A stretch of 64,000 nt of DNA from Acheta domesticus (lineage: Eukaryota > Arthropoda > Insecta > Orthoptera > Gryllidae), in the NCBI GenBank assembly GCA_031308135.1, contig JAHLJT010009436.1:145459216-145523215 (forward strand), written 5' to 3'. The position numbers were made by a program, and so were the translations under genes. Of this stretch, positions 22,532 to 32,834 are shown piece by piece. The notes below the pieces were generated by a model. That model worked only from the letters and a program-made list of their open reading frames with translations. It made no database searches and was not told the origin of the DNA. Every line of letters starts with the position of its first letter. Position 1 is the first letter of the stretch.

Positions 22532-22989
22532 CGAACTTTTCCTTGTGCCTTATTGAAAATCTTCCAGACTCGTTCCGGTGCAAAATGAAAAGCAAAGAAA
22601 GCACTAGGAAAGTGTGCAAATTGCATGTTCAGCGTCATACAAATGGCAAGATAAGCAGAATTCATTCAATCAACGAAACATTCAGTTGAATGAAAACAAA
22701 CTTTAGCCAAGCCATATTTCGAAACAAATACGTCAGTCCTAGGAATAGAAAATTGTGAAGGAAGTTGTTTTAAAAATAATGGCTATGGAATTTTTTTTTC
22801 GAAAATAAAGTGTCATCTTCCACTTTCACCTGAAAAGGATGAGGTAGTTGATCCCAAAATTTCGTATTCTTTTCTCTGGATCGGTCCCCAATTTACATAT
22901 GGATTAAACTCGTACTTCCTGGTCCCCAATTTACATGCGCCGGTTTTCCCGTACCTGCGGACAGCTCCAATCCGCGAGCTGAGCCACCG

Positions 22990-23460
22990 CGTCGTGCGTG
23001 GACTTCGGGAAGCCCGTGTGGCGCAGACCTGCCCTCCTCCCCCACCGCCCGCCCGCCCATCGCCCCGGGCGACGATGGCCCCGCCGCCGCGGACGCCCCG
23101 GGGGCGGCGGCGGCGGCGCAGGGGGCGCATTTCCATCGCGTGGCGCGCGGGGGTGCGGGCGGCCGCCCAGAGGGTGCCCCGCGCGCCCTGCAGCGACCCA
23201 AAGGGCGCGCAGTTGCTGCGGCGGCGGCCGCCGCCGCGGGTCAGCGACCCCGCGAAGCGACTTTCTCCGGTGGCTCCGCGCCGGCGGCGGCGGCGGCGAC
23301 GGCGCTGCCCCGGCGGTCCGCGGCCTCCCGCTCGTCCCCGCGGCCGGCCTGCTCGTGGGTGGAGGAGCCAGCCCGCCATCACGCCCCCGCGCCCGCAGAC
23401 TCACGAGAAGGCGCGAGAGGCGTGAGACGGTCTCCTCACGGCGGGGTGGCGCGGTGAAAG
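22990..23460. promoter_or_regulatory. CpG island
   Basis: CpG-dense island of about 470 bp with ggggcggcggcggcggcgcag and ggcggcggcggcggcgac runs. Seven long ORFs in all frames on both strands are Arg/Pro/Ala/Gly-rich shadows of stop-poor DNA. Possible promoter of unknown orientation. Confidence 0.4.
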
Positions 23461-23464
23461 CGTA

Positions 23465-24225
23465 TCATTAAAACGTCTTGATTGAATTGAGTTGGAAATG
23501 TCTTCACTGGGAGAGGGAAGGTGGTCTTTAAAAATATCGGCTGGTGTGAAATATGTTTTTTGAGATTGTTTTTTGTGAAATATTGTTTTTTTAGTAGACG
23601 TTGCAGTAACTTGCTGAATGACACTGCACAAGGTAGATTATAAATACCGAAGACCTCGGACCCCCACTCAGAATCCCCCCTTTTGAACTTTTAAATGTGT
23701 GGTTTTAGGCCGATTCCTTTATTTCTACTTGAGAAAATCCTATTGGGGTTGCACGAAAATTGGTTGTATACAATTATATCTACGAAGTTATCTCTACATA
23801 TCGATGTAGGTGCAGTAGACCGCTTTTCGATTATCGACTTATTCGTTAAGTCCTTGAATTTGGTTTCTGTTCTTATCGCATCCTTTACAACGAAACAAGT
23901 GCTATGTGATATTACGCGAGACGTGTACAAGTGTGGTAACTTGTGGACATACCTTTGGTTCGGCGATTCATGTGGAATGTGATCATATACGACGGGTCGA
24001 TCTTTCCAAAGAATGGCCTTGGAATAATATGGACTTCATTCCTGCATTACATTAATAAATACTGTTGATCTCAGCAATGCTAAGTATTTTTGTCTGCTAT
24101 ATGGCTATTCTAGTTATTTCATTTCTCCTGGTTCGCATGAATATTGCATTAAAACGTTGTCGCAAAAGTGAATGCCTATTTCTTTTTTCTTCTGGGGTTT
24201 GAGTCCTCAGAGCCACTGAGCAGTT
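23465..24225. other. AT-rich region without feature
   Basis: No recognised features. A plus-strand 95-codon frame (23695-23982) has no recognised domain. Confidence 0.35.
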
Positions 24226-24229
24226 ACGT

Positions 24230-24410
24230 GTTAGTGAATGTTAATATGGTGGATATGATACACGTGATGGTTTGCCATTGACTTCCACGCCACAAAGCCA
24301 AAACATCCGTACATTAACCAGAATTCAAATCCAGAACCTTCCATTCCGGTCACACTGTTTGCCGCCCCAACCATATGCATTAAATAGGTCGTCAGCTTCT
24401 TTGAATAGAT
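24230..24410 (-). mobile_element. Possible tRNA-derived SINE remnant
   Basis: Minus-strand sequence contains a B-box-like ggttctggatttgaattctgg and, upstream, gttggggcggcaaacagtgtg, which could be a decayed A-box region. The downstream gtggcgtggaagtcaatgg recalls SINE body sequence. Diverged, hence low confidence. Confidence 0.4.
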
Positions 24411-24414
24411 TTTT

Positions 24415-26145
24415 GGGGGTGCATTTCCTCTTTTTTTCAATATTTAACTAAGATACGCTCAGACAATTTTATATTTTATTTACATTAGATGTTAAGTTAT
24501 TTTCAAAAATGATTTTATTATGTAAATCTTGGTGATTTGTTCAATAAGTTGCGATATCAAAATTCTTAACCTCAAAGTATTTGTCCACTACTATCACCGC
24601 TACTTTTAGTGCTACCTAACCGTTTTATTAAGAACTAGTGGCCTGCAGAAAAAAACTTCGAAAAAAGAACATGCATCTACTCAAGAACACGATTAAAATA
24701 TCCTGGTTTAACATTACAACATATTAAATATTTTAACAAATGCAGTCTTCATGAATACAGCAATAATATTGTGAAATATATACAGTAAACAGTTTTTTAC
24801 GTAACAAGAGTATAAAAAGATGCTGTTCCATAACGCGACGCGAATAATCGTGGGCCGTGGAGCCTTGCTGTCGTATAACGTTTGCTGTGAGGCACTGAAT
24901 ATGAGAAGTCAGTCGGTACGCGCGCATGAGAATATGCGAAATAACACAATCAGATGTTCGCATTTTTCAATGAAAATCGAAACTGTTTCATTTATTTTTA
25001 ATTTCCCCCTTGTTCCTGGGTATATAACGAAACAGTAGACTCCGCTCACATGTTCGGAGGCTACATAGTATTCTTTCAATTTCTGCGAGCATTGGAAATT
25101 GGTAATATAGGTATGTGTTTCGATCGTAAATTGCTGTATGGACAAGGGAGAAAACTATTAAAAGAGATGTATCCGCGTATCTCTACAAGTACCATTGTGG
25201 TTGGCAATTTCACAGAAATCTGGCCTCATCATTCATGTTGTGGGTTTCTCATAGCCCCTGTAATACATCGTTGTTTTGAATCATCTTGGCACTAAATGAC
25301 TACGTTTGTAATTGGACATCCTTCGATCGTAAGATGTACCGCAATTCCGGAAAGCTATTTCATGTTATTTTTTTACAGCTTCCTTACTTCTTGTGGGCTT
25401 CAAATTCGTGACGGTATGCGGGATTTCAGCGGCATCGGAATTGACTATTAGTGTGTGGCAGTCTCTTTTGTTCAAAGTGGAAATTCAGAAACACTGTTTC
25501 AAAATACAAGTTCCTTGGAAATTATAGACGATTCATGCGTGACTATTAAGAAATGTTTTATCATTTGTTGTGAGATTTGCATTGCTTCTGTGAAATAGTT
25601 ATCAAAGCACACCCTTAGAATATGCAGTTTTCTATTGAACAAATTTCTTTTTGATCTCCCGTTTGCTAAAAAGGCTTTTATCGTGTAATGTTACACATTT
25701 ACTTTATTTAAGCAATTTTTTTTGTTTTTTCTGTTTTGTGGAATGAGAGAAATTTCAAATTGTGTTCAATAATACAACAGATTAACTACAACCGTATTTC
25801 TTTTAACAAACACATAGATTTCAAATGACTCATGTTAATTTACGCACATATTATTTTCATGGAAACCTCTCAAGGTCATTATCGAGAAAAAACTCTGGCA
25901 GGACAGCGGGACACAAGTTCAGGCTTATCTCGCTTTTTCCGAACGTATGGTCTGGCTACCCCAAGTGAATCCTTTTAGTCACTTCACTTCGTTATTTCTT
26001 GCGGTGGTCTTTTCATCCGACAGGAATATGTAGGCTAAATTTCATTGAATTTCAATATCCATTTACATGGCTAACATCATGGTTAGGGAGATGTGATTAC
26101 TCCTGAAGCTCAGGCCTTGTTCTTCTCTGGGTCCACGAAACTCGA
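24415..26145. other. AT-rich region without feature
   Basis: Includes a TATA-like gagtataaaaagatg near 24808 with no supporting exon. Nothing else recognised. Confidence 0.4.
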
Positions 26146-26149
26146 GGTC

Positions 26150-26570
26150 TCCGCCTTCGAGTCGTACGGTGCGGCGGCGCTCGGTGTTCGCAAGAAGCTC
26201 CGATCGCGCCCGGTGGACGGAGCGCGCGGCGTCGCTGCTGCCATCTGTGGAGGCGTGGCGGAAGCTGCGCCTGTTATTCGCGCGTCCTCTCGCGGGGGCG
26301 GAAGCGACAGGCGCGGAGGCGCGGATCGCACGTCTAAACGCATCCGTCGGGCTGCAGCTCCAGGTAACGGGCCGGACACTACGGGATTATTGTACTTACG
26401 GCTGCGGTTTCCCGGAAACACCTTCGGACACCTACCTGTTACGCAACGGTGGATATTGCGAGGAGTTTCAGTGGCGGATCCACGAAGATGAAAATGAGAC
26501 AAAATCCCTCGTGGACAAATCTGCAGTTTTCCTGAACGCAGCACATCTCTCTAATTCGAAAGTAAATGCT
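26150..26570. promoter_or_regulatory. GC-rich block with two competing ORFs
   Basis: CpG-rich from 26165 to about 26350, then normal composition. Two plus-strand ORFs (26093-26491 and 26169-26573) and one minus-strand ORF (26110-26544) overlap. The 26169 frame continues beyond the GC-rich part for about 75 codons with a Cys-containing segment, so it is the least easily dismissed frame in the window. I recognise no domain. A donor-like ccag/gtaacg lies near 26363. Confidence 0.25.
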
Positions 26571-26574
26571 TAAT

Positions 26575-27258
26575 TTTTAACGAGTTAAAATGAGGAAAAT
26601 AATATGCAATAAACAAGGTATTGGTTAAAGTAAATTGGCGGATAAAAATGGAATGGGATTCATCATTGGGTACTCTCGTATAAAATGTGGAATGACAATT
26701 TTCTGCAACTCATCCTCCGCTATCACGTTTCTTGGGAAGGGCCTAAGGGTGATTTCGGAAGGGTGGTTCCGCCGGAAAGAAAAAATAATCCCGCTAAATG
26801 TTGACTGATCATTGTGTTTTTCAAAATTGTAAGTGAAATTATTTTTCACTTATACTCTAAAAACGATCGCATGCATTCTACAAAATCTGGCTTACATGAC
26901 AATTTCACAAAATTTCGTGACTGGATTAAGCGAATGTTAAGATAAAAACTCTTCTTCAGTTTAGTCTTAAATGTTCTTATGTGAAATTTCACCGATAAAT
27001 CTTCTCTGTTAGAAAAATGCTGACATCCAAGCAGGTCTTCCCTAAAATAATTTAAGGGTTTCTTCCGTGCAATATGTTATCTTGTTGACAAACATAGCAG
27101 ATACCAACTTGATAATATTAACGTCTCTGCAATGTCTCTAAAACAATACAACACATTTTCTTCGTGTATTGGTACTTAAAGCTGCTGTGAAGAGGGAAAA
27201 GTATTATTTTAATATTGTAATATTTTAAAAGGTTTGGAACAATTTTCTTTGGGATTCA

Positions 27259-27315
<57 letters not shown>

Positions 27316-28945
27316 ATGTATCACATTTATTTTGGGAAGTGTTGACTATTCCTTGAAAAACTAGAATTGGAAACTGCTTGATAAAGAACTGGTTACGGTA
27401 AGAAAAGAGGAAATGGTTTTCTGTGAACACCGAATTGCATCCCAAACTTCCCCTCGTGTACTTTATGAGTAGTACTCGACATGAACTTCGTAGTCTGTGG
27501 AACACCGGAAGCGCGTTGCGACTGCGCCATGCTCAGTGTTTTGTTTCTGCGACATTGTTGACTTGCATAGGAAAAATGGCTTCCGCCGAGGACAGCAGAA
27601 GTCCCGTCAGTCGCAAACAAAACGGCGGATGCAATCAATGTCAACGGCGGAGACGGACACGAAGATACGATACGCAAACAATGCGCGCGTTTCCTTGTTT
27701 CGATTTTGTACGCGATTTCTCGTGAGAGCTGTCGCCAATTGACACAAGAAAGCAGGACTTCGACCACGCGGAAGAAATGGCAATCGTGAACTGGGAATTC
27801 TATCTCGTCGGCGAAGTCTCATGAGTTTTTTTTCTTTCTTTTTACCAGTCACTTTCATTTGCCTTTTTTTCGCTTCGTAACAAAATTCTTAAGCTGCCAA
27901 AGACGTAACTGTATTCAATAAAACGAAGCTCTTCTGTTCGTATATTGATTTGAATTTGAATACTAAGCTCTTTTCATCTAATATTCACTTTATTCATTTC
28001 TTCTTTCTGAATGACGTCGAAATGAAAATAAGTAGTCGAGTTCAAACGTGCGAACATTTTGTTCCAGAAAAAAAATTACTTTTTAATTATATTTATAAAC
28101 GCAAATAATTATATGCGTAGAGTATTCTTATCTTTATATTTTTTATTCAAGGGAGATTTCTAGTGTGGTACGTTGAATTGAATTGCCAGGAATATTTTTC
28201 CTGGAAATAATTTTCAAACTAGTCAAAGTTTATCACCACTAAGTTGACGGGGGCTCATTGGGTTCTCACCTGCTGCAGGTGCAACGTGTTCAGTATAACG
28301 GGAGTACCGCGTTCAGGGCTCACCGACGGTGAGCGGCCCAAGGCATTCGTCTTATCTTCAACCGCGACTCACGTTTCTGGGCATCTGTCCAAGTTGTGAT
28401 CGTGTTCAGGGCTGCTAATCGCTGTTGATCTGCCTTGAAGCGGTATTTCATGCATGCACTGGCAAGACAGCCTTCAGGAACCAAAACAGTCAATGACCTG
28501 ATATTTGATCCTTCACTGATTTTTAGACTGTTATTCAAATTTCACATTTTGTCTCCTTCGCCTGTCTTTCAGTGAGTTCTTGAAACTTCATTATTTAAAT
28601 TTAACAATAATTTGATCGTTTTAAACTTTTAAACAATTTTAAATGTAATAGTACCTATTATTAAAGACTTATTTTCCGTTACTCAGACGTTTCATTAAAA
28701 TGATTTTCATTAATAATGGTTAGATTAAAAAAGTTCTTAATTTTCTGGATTATCACATACACACCTTAGCTGTAGATACGAAACATCAGTAAATATTAGT
28801 CTTGGGTTTACGGACAGAAATAGTACACCAACAGTAAACAGCACCACCAAACAAAGAGGAAAATTTCATATCCACTGGTTACTGATGTCTCCGATTCTAA
28901 AACTAGTATCTCAAGCTCCTTCACCGGCCTGCGAAACTCCAATGA
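26575..28945. other. AT-rich region with one microsatellite
   Basis: Apart from 27259-27313 no feature was recognised. Overlapping ORFs at 27393-27858 on both strands lack domains. Confidence 0.4.
27259..27313. repeat. Compound (GT)n(GA)n microsatellite
   Basis: About nine GT units run directly into about eighteen GA units. Confidence 0.97.
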
Positions 28946-28949
28946 AAAC

Positions 28950-29165
28950 TGCAGTTGGGGCGGCCGCAGAAACTACCTAGCGATCGCGTTCGCCGGCAAG
29001 CAAGCGACTTCCGTGGAGGACGTCCGTTGAGCTTCCGTCCACGCGAGGGTCTCACGGCAGCGACCGGCGCTGAGCGGAGCGGCGCTGCGCTCCACAGAGG
29101 AAGCGGCCGATCGCCTGCTCGCGGCCCCGGCGCGCCACGCAAAGGACAGGCATGCTAAACGCCCC
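28950..29165. promoter_or_regulatory. CpG-rich island
   Basis: CpG-dense block with gcgctgagcggagcggcgctgcgc. ORFs on both strands overlap and are not called. Confidence 0.3.
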
Positions 29166-29264
29166 CTTCGAGCGGTGGAAACTTCCTTTCGCTCTTCACG
29201 GGAGAGGCTCCTCTCTCGGAAAGGAATCCAGGGCCCTTCTGCGAATGAATGAGCAGCAGGTAGG

Positions 29265-29565
29265 ACGGCGCCCAGCCCCCCTCCCGCCGCCACCATCCAC
29301 TCCACCACCGCCGCGCCGCCGCCCCCGCCCCCGCCCCCGCCCCTGCCCCTGCCCTTGCCCCCGCCCCAGCCACCCCGCCCCCTGCCCCCGCCCCCTGTCC
29401 CCGCCGCCCCCTGCCCCCACCGTCCCCGCCCCCTGCCCCCGCCGCCGCCGCCGCCCCCGCCCCGCCCCCTGCCCGCGCCGTCGCCCCCGCCCCCTGCCCG
29501 CGCCGTCGCCCCCGCCCCCTGCCCCCGCTGTCGCCACCGCCGCCGCCCCCACTACCGTTAACTTT
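29265..29565. repeat. C-rich (CCCCGCC-type) low-complexity array
   Basis: Roughly 300 bp of irregular ccccgcc, cccctgc and gccgccg units. The minus strand is correspondingly G-run-rich and likely to form G-quadruplexes. ORFs of 102-150 codons through it are Pro/Arg or Gly/Ala low complexity and are rejected. Confidence 0.9.
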
Positions 29566-29599
29566 AGTGTCGTCACCGCCCACGCGTTTCATTGAGAAG

Positions 29600-30045
29600 T
29601 TGGCCATGCGGGGGAGAGCAACCTCGACGTACCGTGGCTTTATGCTCGGGAAAAGTAGAAGGAATTATGGCCTCTTCAAATGAAAGCTAAAAATGGACAC
29701 TGTCGTGAACAGTATTCTCGCCCCGTAAATAATGTTTCTGACATTCGTGTTACTTTTCTCACACACCTGGTGAAAAACTCCATAATCATCTGACAGTAAA
29801 ATAGCTTCAAAATAATCCAATACACACGAAATGTCCTAATTTTAACACAATTAAAGGAATGTTTGAACAGTCAACAGAAGTGTTCTGTTCCGTCCCTTAG
29901 TGTCATGAATTAACGTGGTCTTAATCCGAATTTTAACAATATTTTAATTGCTTTTCTTGTGGAAAAATAAAATCGTATCCGGAGGCGGCTCATCACGGTT
30001 ATGACCGCCTGCATCCTCCATGGCTCTTGATCCCCTGCAATGCGA
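29600..30045. other. AT-rich spacer, no feature
   Basis: No exon, RNA or repeat recognised. Confidence 0.4.
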
Positions 30046-30049
30046 AACA

Positions 30050-30320
30050 GGCATCGCGTCGCGTCTTGCGTAGGTTGGCCACGCGCCGGGCGGCGCGGCG
30101 TGCGACCTCTCGTGACTGGGGCGGCGCTCTCGCGTGGGGGGCTAGCGTGACCTGCATGATGAGCACCGTCACTTAAGAATGCCCCCGCGGCTAATTGGGC
30201 GCCGCGCCGCGCTCGCTAATTTCGACCCCCGGGCGGCCGACCCGCGGCGTCCCGCCGCCAGCGGTGCCAATTGCCCTCGCCGCTCGCCATACCTGCGCTG
30301 GGAAAGAATGCTGCGGGAGG
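30050..30320. promoter_or_regulatory. CpG island with TAAT cores
   Basis: CpG-dense island (ggcggcgcggcgtgcg, gggcgccgcgccgcgc) holding two TAATT cores, in gcggctaattgggcg and ctcgctaatttcgac, plus ggtgccaattgccc (CCAAT). Reads like a developmental promoter or enhancer; inferred from composition. Confidence 0.35.
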
Positions 30321-30324
30321 GCAA

Positions 30325-31230
30325 GGCAGGCATTGTGAAAACAATGGGATTTCGACAAAATACAAAATCGTTGGAGGCTTTTAATCTACTGTGCGAATGG
30401 TGATTGATTCAAATCGTTGCGGTTATCTGTTAGACAGTTCCATCACAGCAAGTGATCGGTTAACAAACAGCTCGGACAATAGACACTTTCGCGAAAAAAA
30501 AATCTCTTAAAAACTCTTCAGAGAATAAACGCAATAAGAATCCATGTACTTTAATTATTTTGAGAACTAAATATTCTTGCTATTGCATTTCTTAAACGAT
30601 ATTAGGCAGTTGTATTCGGAATTCATATTTTTTGTTAACAAATGTGGGTAGGTAACTTTGTTCACGGACTGTATTTTTTAGCGGGTAACCGAACGCATCA
30701 TTTGAACATATAATATTTTCTTATGAAGATCCTCATAAAAGTGTATTTCCAATATATGTTAGAAGTTAAGAGATTAAAATTAGAAAAGCCCTTATGAAGC
30801 ACTAATGTGGACGACGTTTGAATTTTCTACTAAAATTTTAGCTACAGAACCTAACTGGTGTTCGAGAATAGTTCTTGAATCATTATTTATAAAAATTTAC
30901 CCTTCGATGAATTCTAATCTTGAATGCAATCAGTTTGCACAAAGTTATAATCCGATATTAACAAAATTTAGTAGAAAATTCAAAAGTTGTCCAGCTGTTA
31001 TTTCTGATAAAGTTATCCACCCTTCTTCCCCTCCCCCTCCACCTCCCAGAATTCTTGAGACCCAGAATCATTCATGTCCGTACTGTCGAAGAAGTAGGAA
31101 TGGTCTGAGTTGAGCAAGCAGAAGAGTAAGAAAAGAATAAATTTCTTCTTTCATCCAAATGAATTTATATACTCTATAGCTTCATGTTATGATTAACATC
31201 ATGTGACTAAGTTGCATTGTATTATATTTA
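30325..31230. other. AT-rich region, no feature
   Basis: The 102-codon frame at 30805-31113 ends in a short Pro run (cctccccctccacctccc) and shows no domain. Confidence 0.4.
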
Positions 31231-31235
31231 AAGGC

Positions 31236-31320
31236 CTGATGATGGAGACACATCTAGTCTCCGAAACGTAACCAAATGAATACTTGTATGTGTATCTTTG
31301 AATAAACTTTACGACTGTCT
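31236..31320 (+). other. CTGATGAT stem-loop GAAAC motif, probable retroelement 3' end
   Basis: ctgatgat (31236-31243) is followed by ggagac, a 7-nt loop, gtctcc (31257-31262) and gaaacg. This has the core order of a hammerhead ribozyme (CUGANGA, helix II, GAAA) but carries an extra unpaired T before the helix. A gaataaac polyadenylation-like string lies about 40 nt downstream. The same architecture recurs at 52199-52230 with different stem bases. I see no partner strands giving proper helices I and III, so self-cleavage is not supported. Confidence 0.5.
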
Positions 31321-31324
31321 GAAA

Positions 31325-32175
31325 ATCATATGGAACTTTCATTAACTTAAGAAATATTTATAGTTGAATTTAGATTCGTTATTGCTAACCTATAGTTACG
31401 TACACGTTACATTGACTGTGCAGTTGCAAGTTAAAATTTGAAGGATTTCCTTTCATGATTTGTTATCTCAATGCTTGCTTTTTCGTCGTATTTGTATTGC
31501 TTTTCCCGAAAATTAATTGTGTAATTTAAATTTAGTGCTAGTCAAATATTATTTGGTACTTCTCCATACGTCATTTTTGCTCCACGTGAACTATAACCCG
31601 TGTCTGCGGCAGAAACTGGTATCATTCTTCCCATCCCTTATGTTTATAGGCGGGGAAGTGTTCAGCTTTTTGTGTCGTTAGACTTTGAATGAGGGGGCTA
31701 GCAACGACTAGTGACACGACAGCTCAGACCCTTTTTTCGCTTGCGAACTCGTCGAGCGTTATGCTCAAAACAACTGCAGGTAATTGTAGCCACATTGCAG
31801 CCAGAATGACCGGTCTCGCGGAGCGCCTTGTGTTTTCCTAAAGCGGCGCGGAGGCGATGGTGCTAAAATTGCAGCCCAAGGACGTGAGGAGAAAGAGGAG
31901 AGCAGAGAAGTGTCAGAAGAGGCGGGAGAAGCCCCACCGCCTAAGCCACCCGGGACATTCTCGGAGACCGACGCCCTTTTGGGGTATGTGAAGGTTGGGC
32001 TGATCAGTCAGGAGGCAGGACGCGTGTCCAGGCAGGAAAGAACACAAGTCGCAGATGGCAATGAAGGAGAGTGTGGTTGTGGCGAAGTAGGCTGTAGAAT
32101 ACGTTGGTTATTCAAAGGCGACATTAGATGAAGGAATCTAGGGCTTACCAAAATCACCATTATCATCATAATCAC
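31325..32175. other. Region with an uncharacterised Pro/Glu-rich ORF
   Basis: Mostly AT-rich. GC rises over 31800-32100, where a plus-strand frame (31910-32131) starts with an acidic, Pro-rich stretch. It has no recognisable domain and no clear flanking splice sites. Not called as a gene. Confidence 0.3.
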
Positions 32176-32179
32176 CCTG

Positions 32180-32214
32180 TTCTTCTTCTTCTTCTTCTTC
32201 TCCTTCTCCTCTTT
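32180..32214. repeat. (CTT)n microsatellite
   Basis: About seven ttc units followed by imperfect ctcctt units. Confidence 0.9.
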
Positions 32215-32219
32215 CCGGG

Positions 32220-32635
32220 GCTTCTCAGATCACCATATTCTGAATATCTGAAGCCTCCTGGAGACTTTGTAGATCAATAGGCCATTGGTCATACACAATC
32301 AAGTTGTTATTTTATATTAAGATTAGCTTTAGGGTTAATACATTAATTTTATAAAATTGTATTCAGTACCATGTAAATATTTTAATGTTGTTTGATGTTC
32401 ATTTTGTGTATTTGTTGAATTTATGTACTTGTGTGATATTTGTTTTATGTAGATTAATTGCTTAGAAAACGCTACCACCGGAAGTATTCCATGTATCCTA
32501 AGTAGCGAAATAAATATTCTATTCTGTTCTAAGTCTGACGCACCGGTTGTCAAATTGCATGTTGTAATCCATTGTACCAATAAAGAAAGCAGGTAGAATC
32601 GGCAGCAGTTTTACTACTGGCGCGTCACAGGCTCG
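32220..32635. other. AT-rich region without feature
   Basis: No supported features. Confidence 0.4.
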
Positions 32636-32639
32636 TCAA

Positions 32640-32830
32640 GCCTAACTAGGAAGCGAATGGGTCGCCTAAGTGTAATAATAGGTATAGACTGGGACAGGTA
32701 GGGTCGATTCGGCAAATCCCCATCGCCGATCAATTTACCCAGCGTCGGAAATCTGCTGCCGCCGTCGGGATTCAAACATCGGACGCCCCGAAGCTTCAGA
32801 AGCTTCAGGCCTACGAAGCTTCAGTGGCTG
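32640..32830 (-). mobile_element. Possible SINE remnant
   Basis: On the minus strand gatgtttgaatcccgacgg matches a Pol III B box (GTTYGAATCCC). It is followed by GC-rich body sequence and a diverged tail. An agaagcttcag short tandem lies at the head (32790-32822). No A box could be fixed, hence tentative. Confidence 0.4.
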
Positions 32831-32834
32831 TCAC

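Noticed and set aside
22813..23471. Arg-rich ORFs up to 189 codons
   Set aside because: Seven overlapping frames inside one CpG island; composition explains the lack of stops.
29152..29607. Pro/Arg and Gly/Ala-rich ORFs
   Set aside because: Readings of a C-rich repeat on both strands at once.
31236..31320. Active hammerhead ribozyme
   Set aside because: The helix III candidate (cgtaa with ttacg near 31303) would place A rather than U at the position before the cleavage base, and no helix I partner for the upstream strand is visible.
31910..32131. Acidic Pro-rich ORF as a gene
   Set aside because: No domain, no clear splice sites, only 73 codons.
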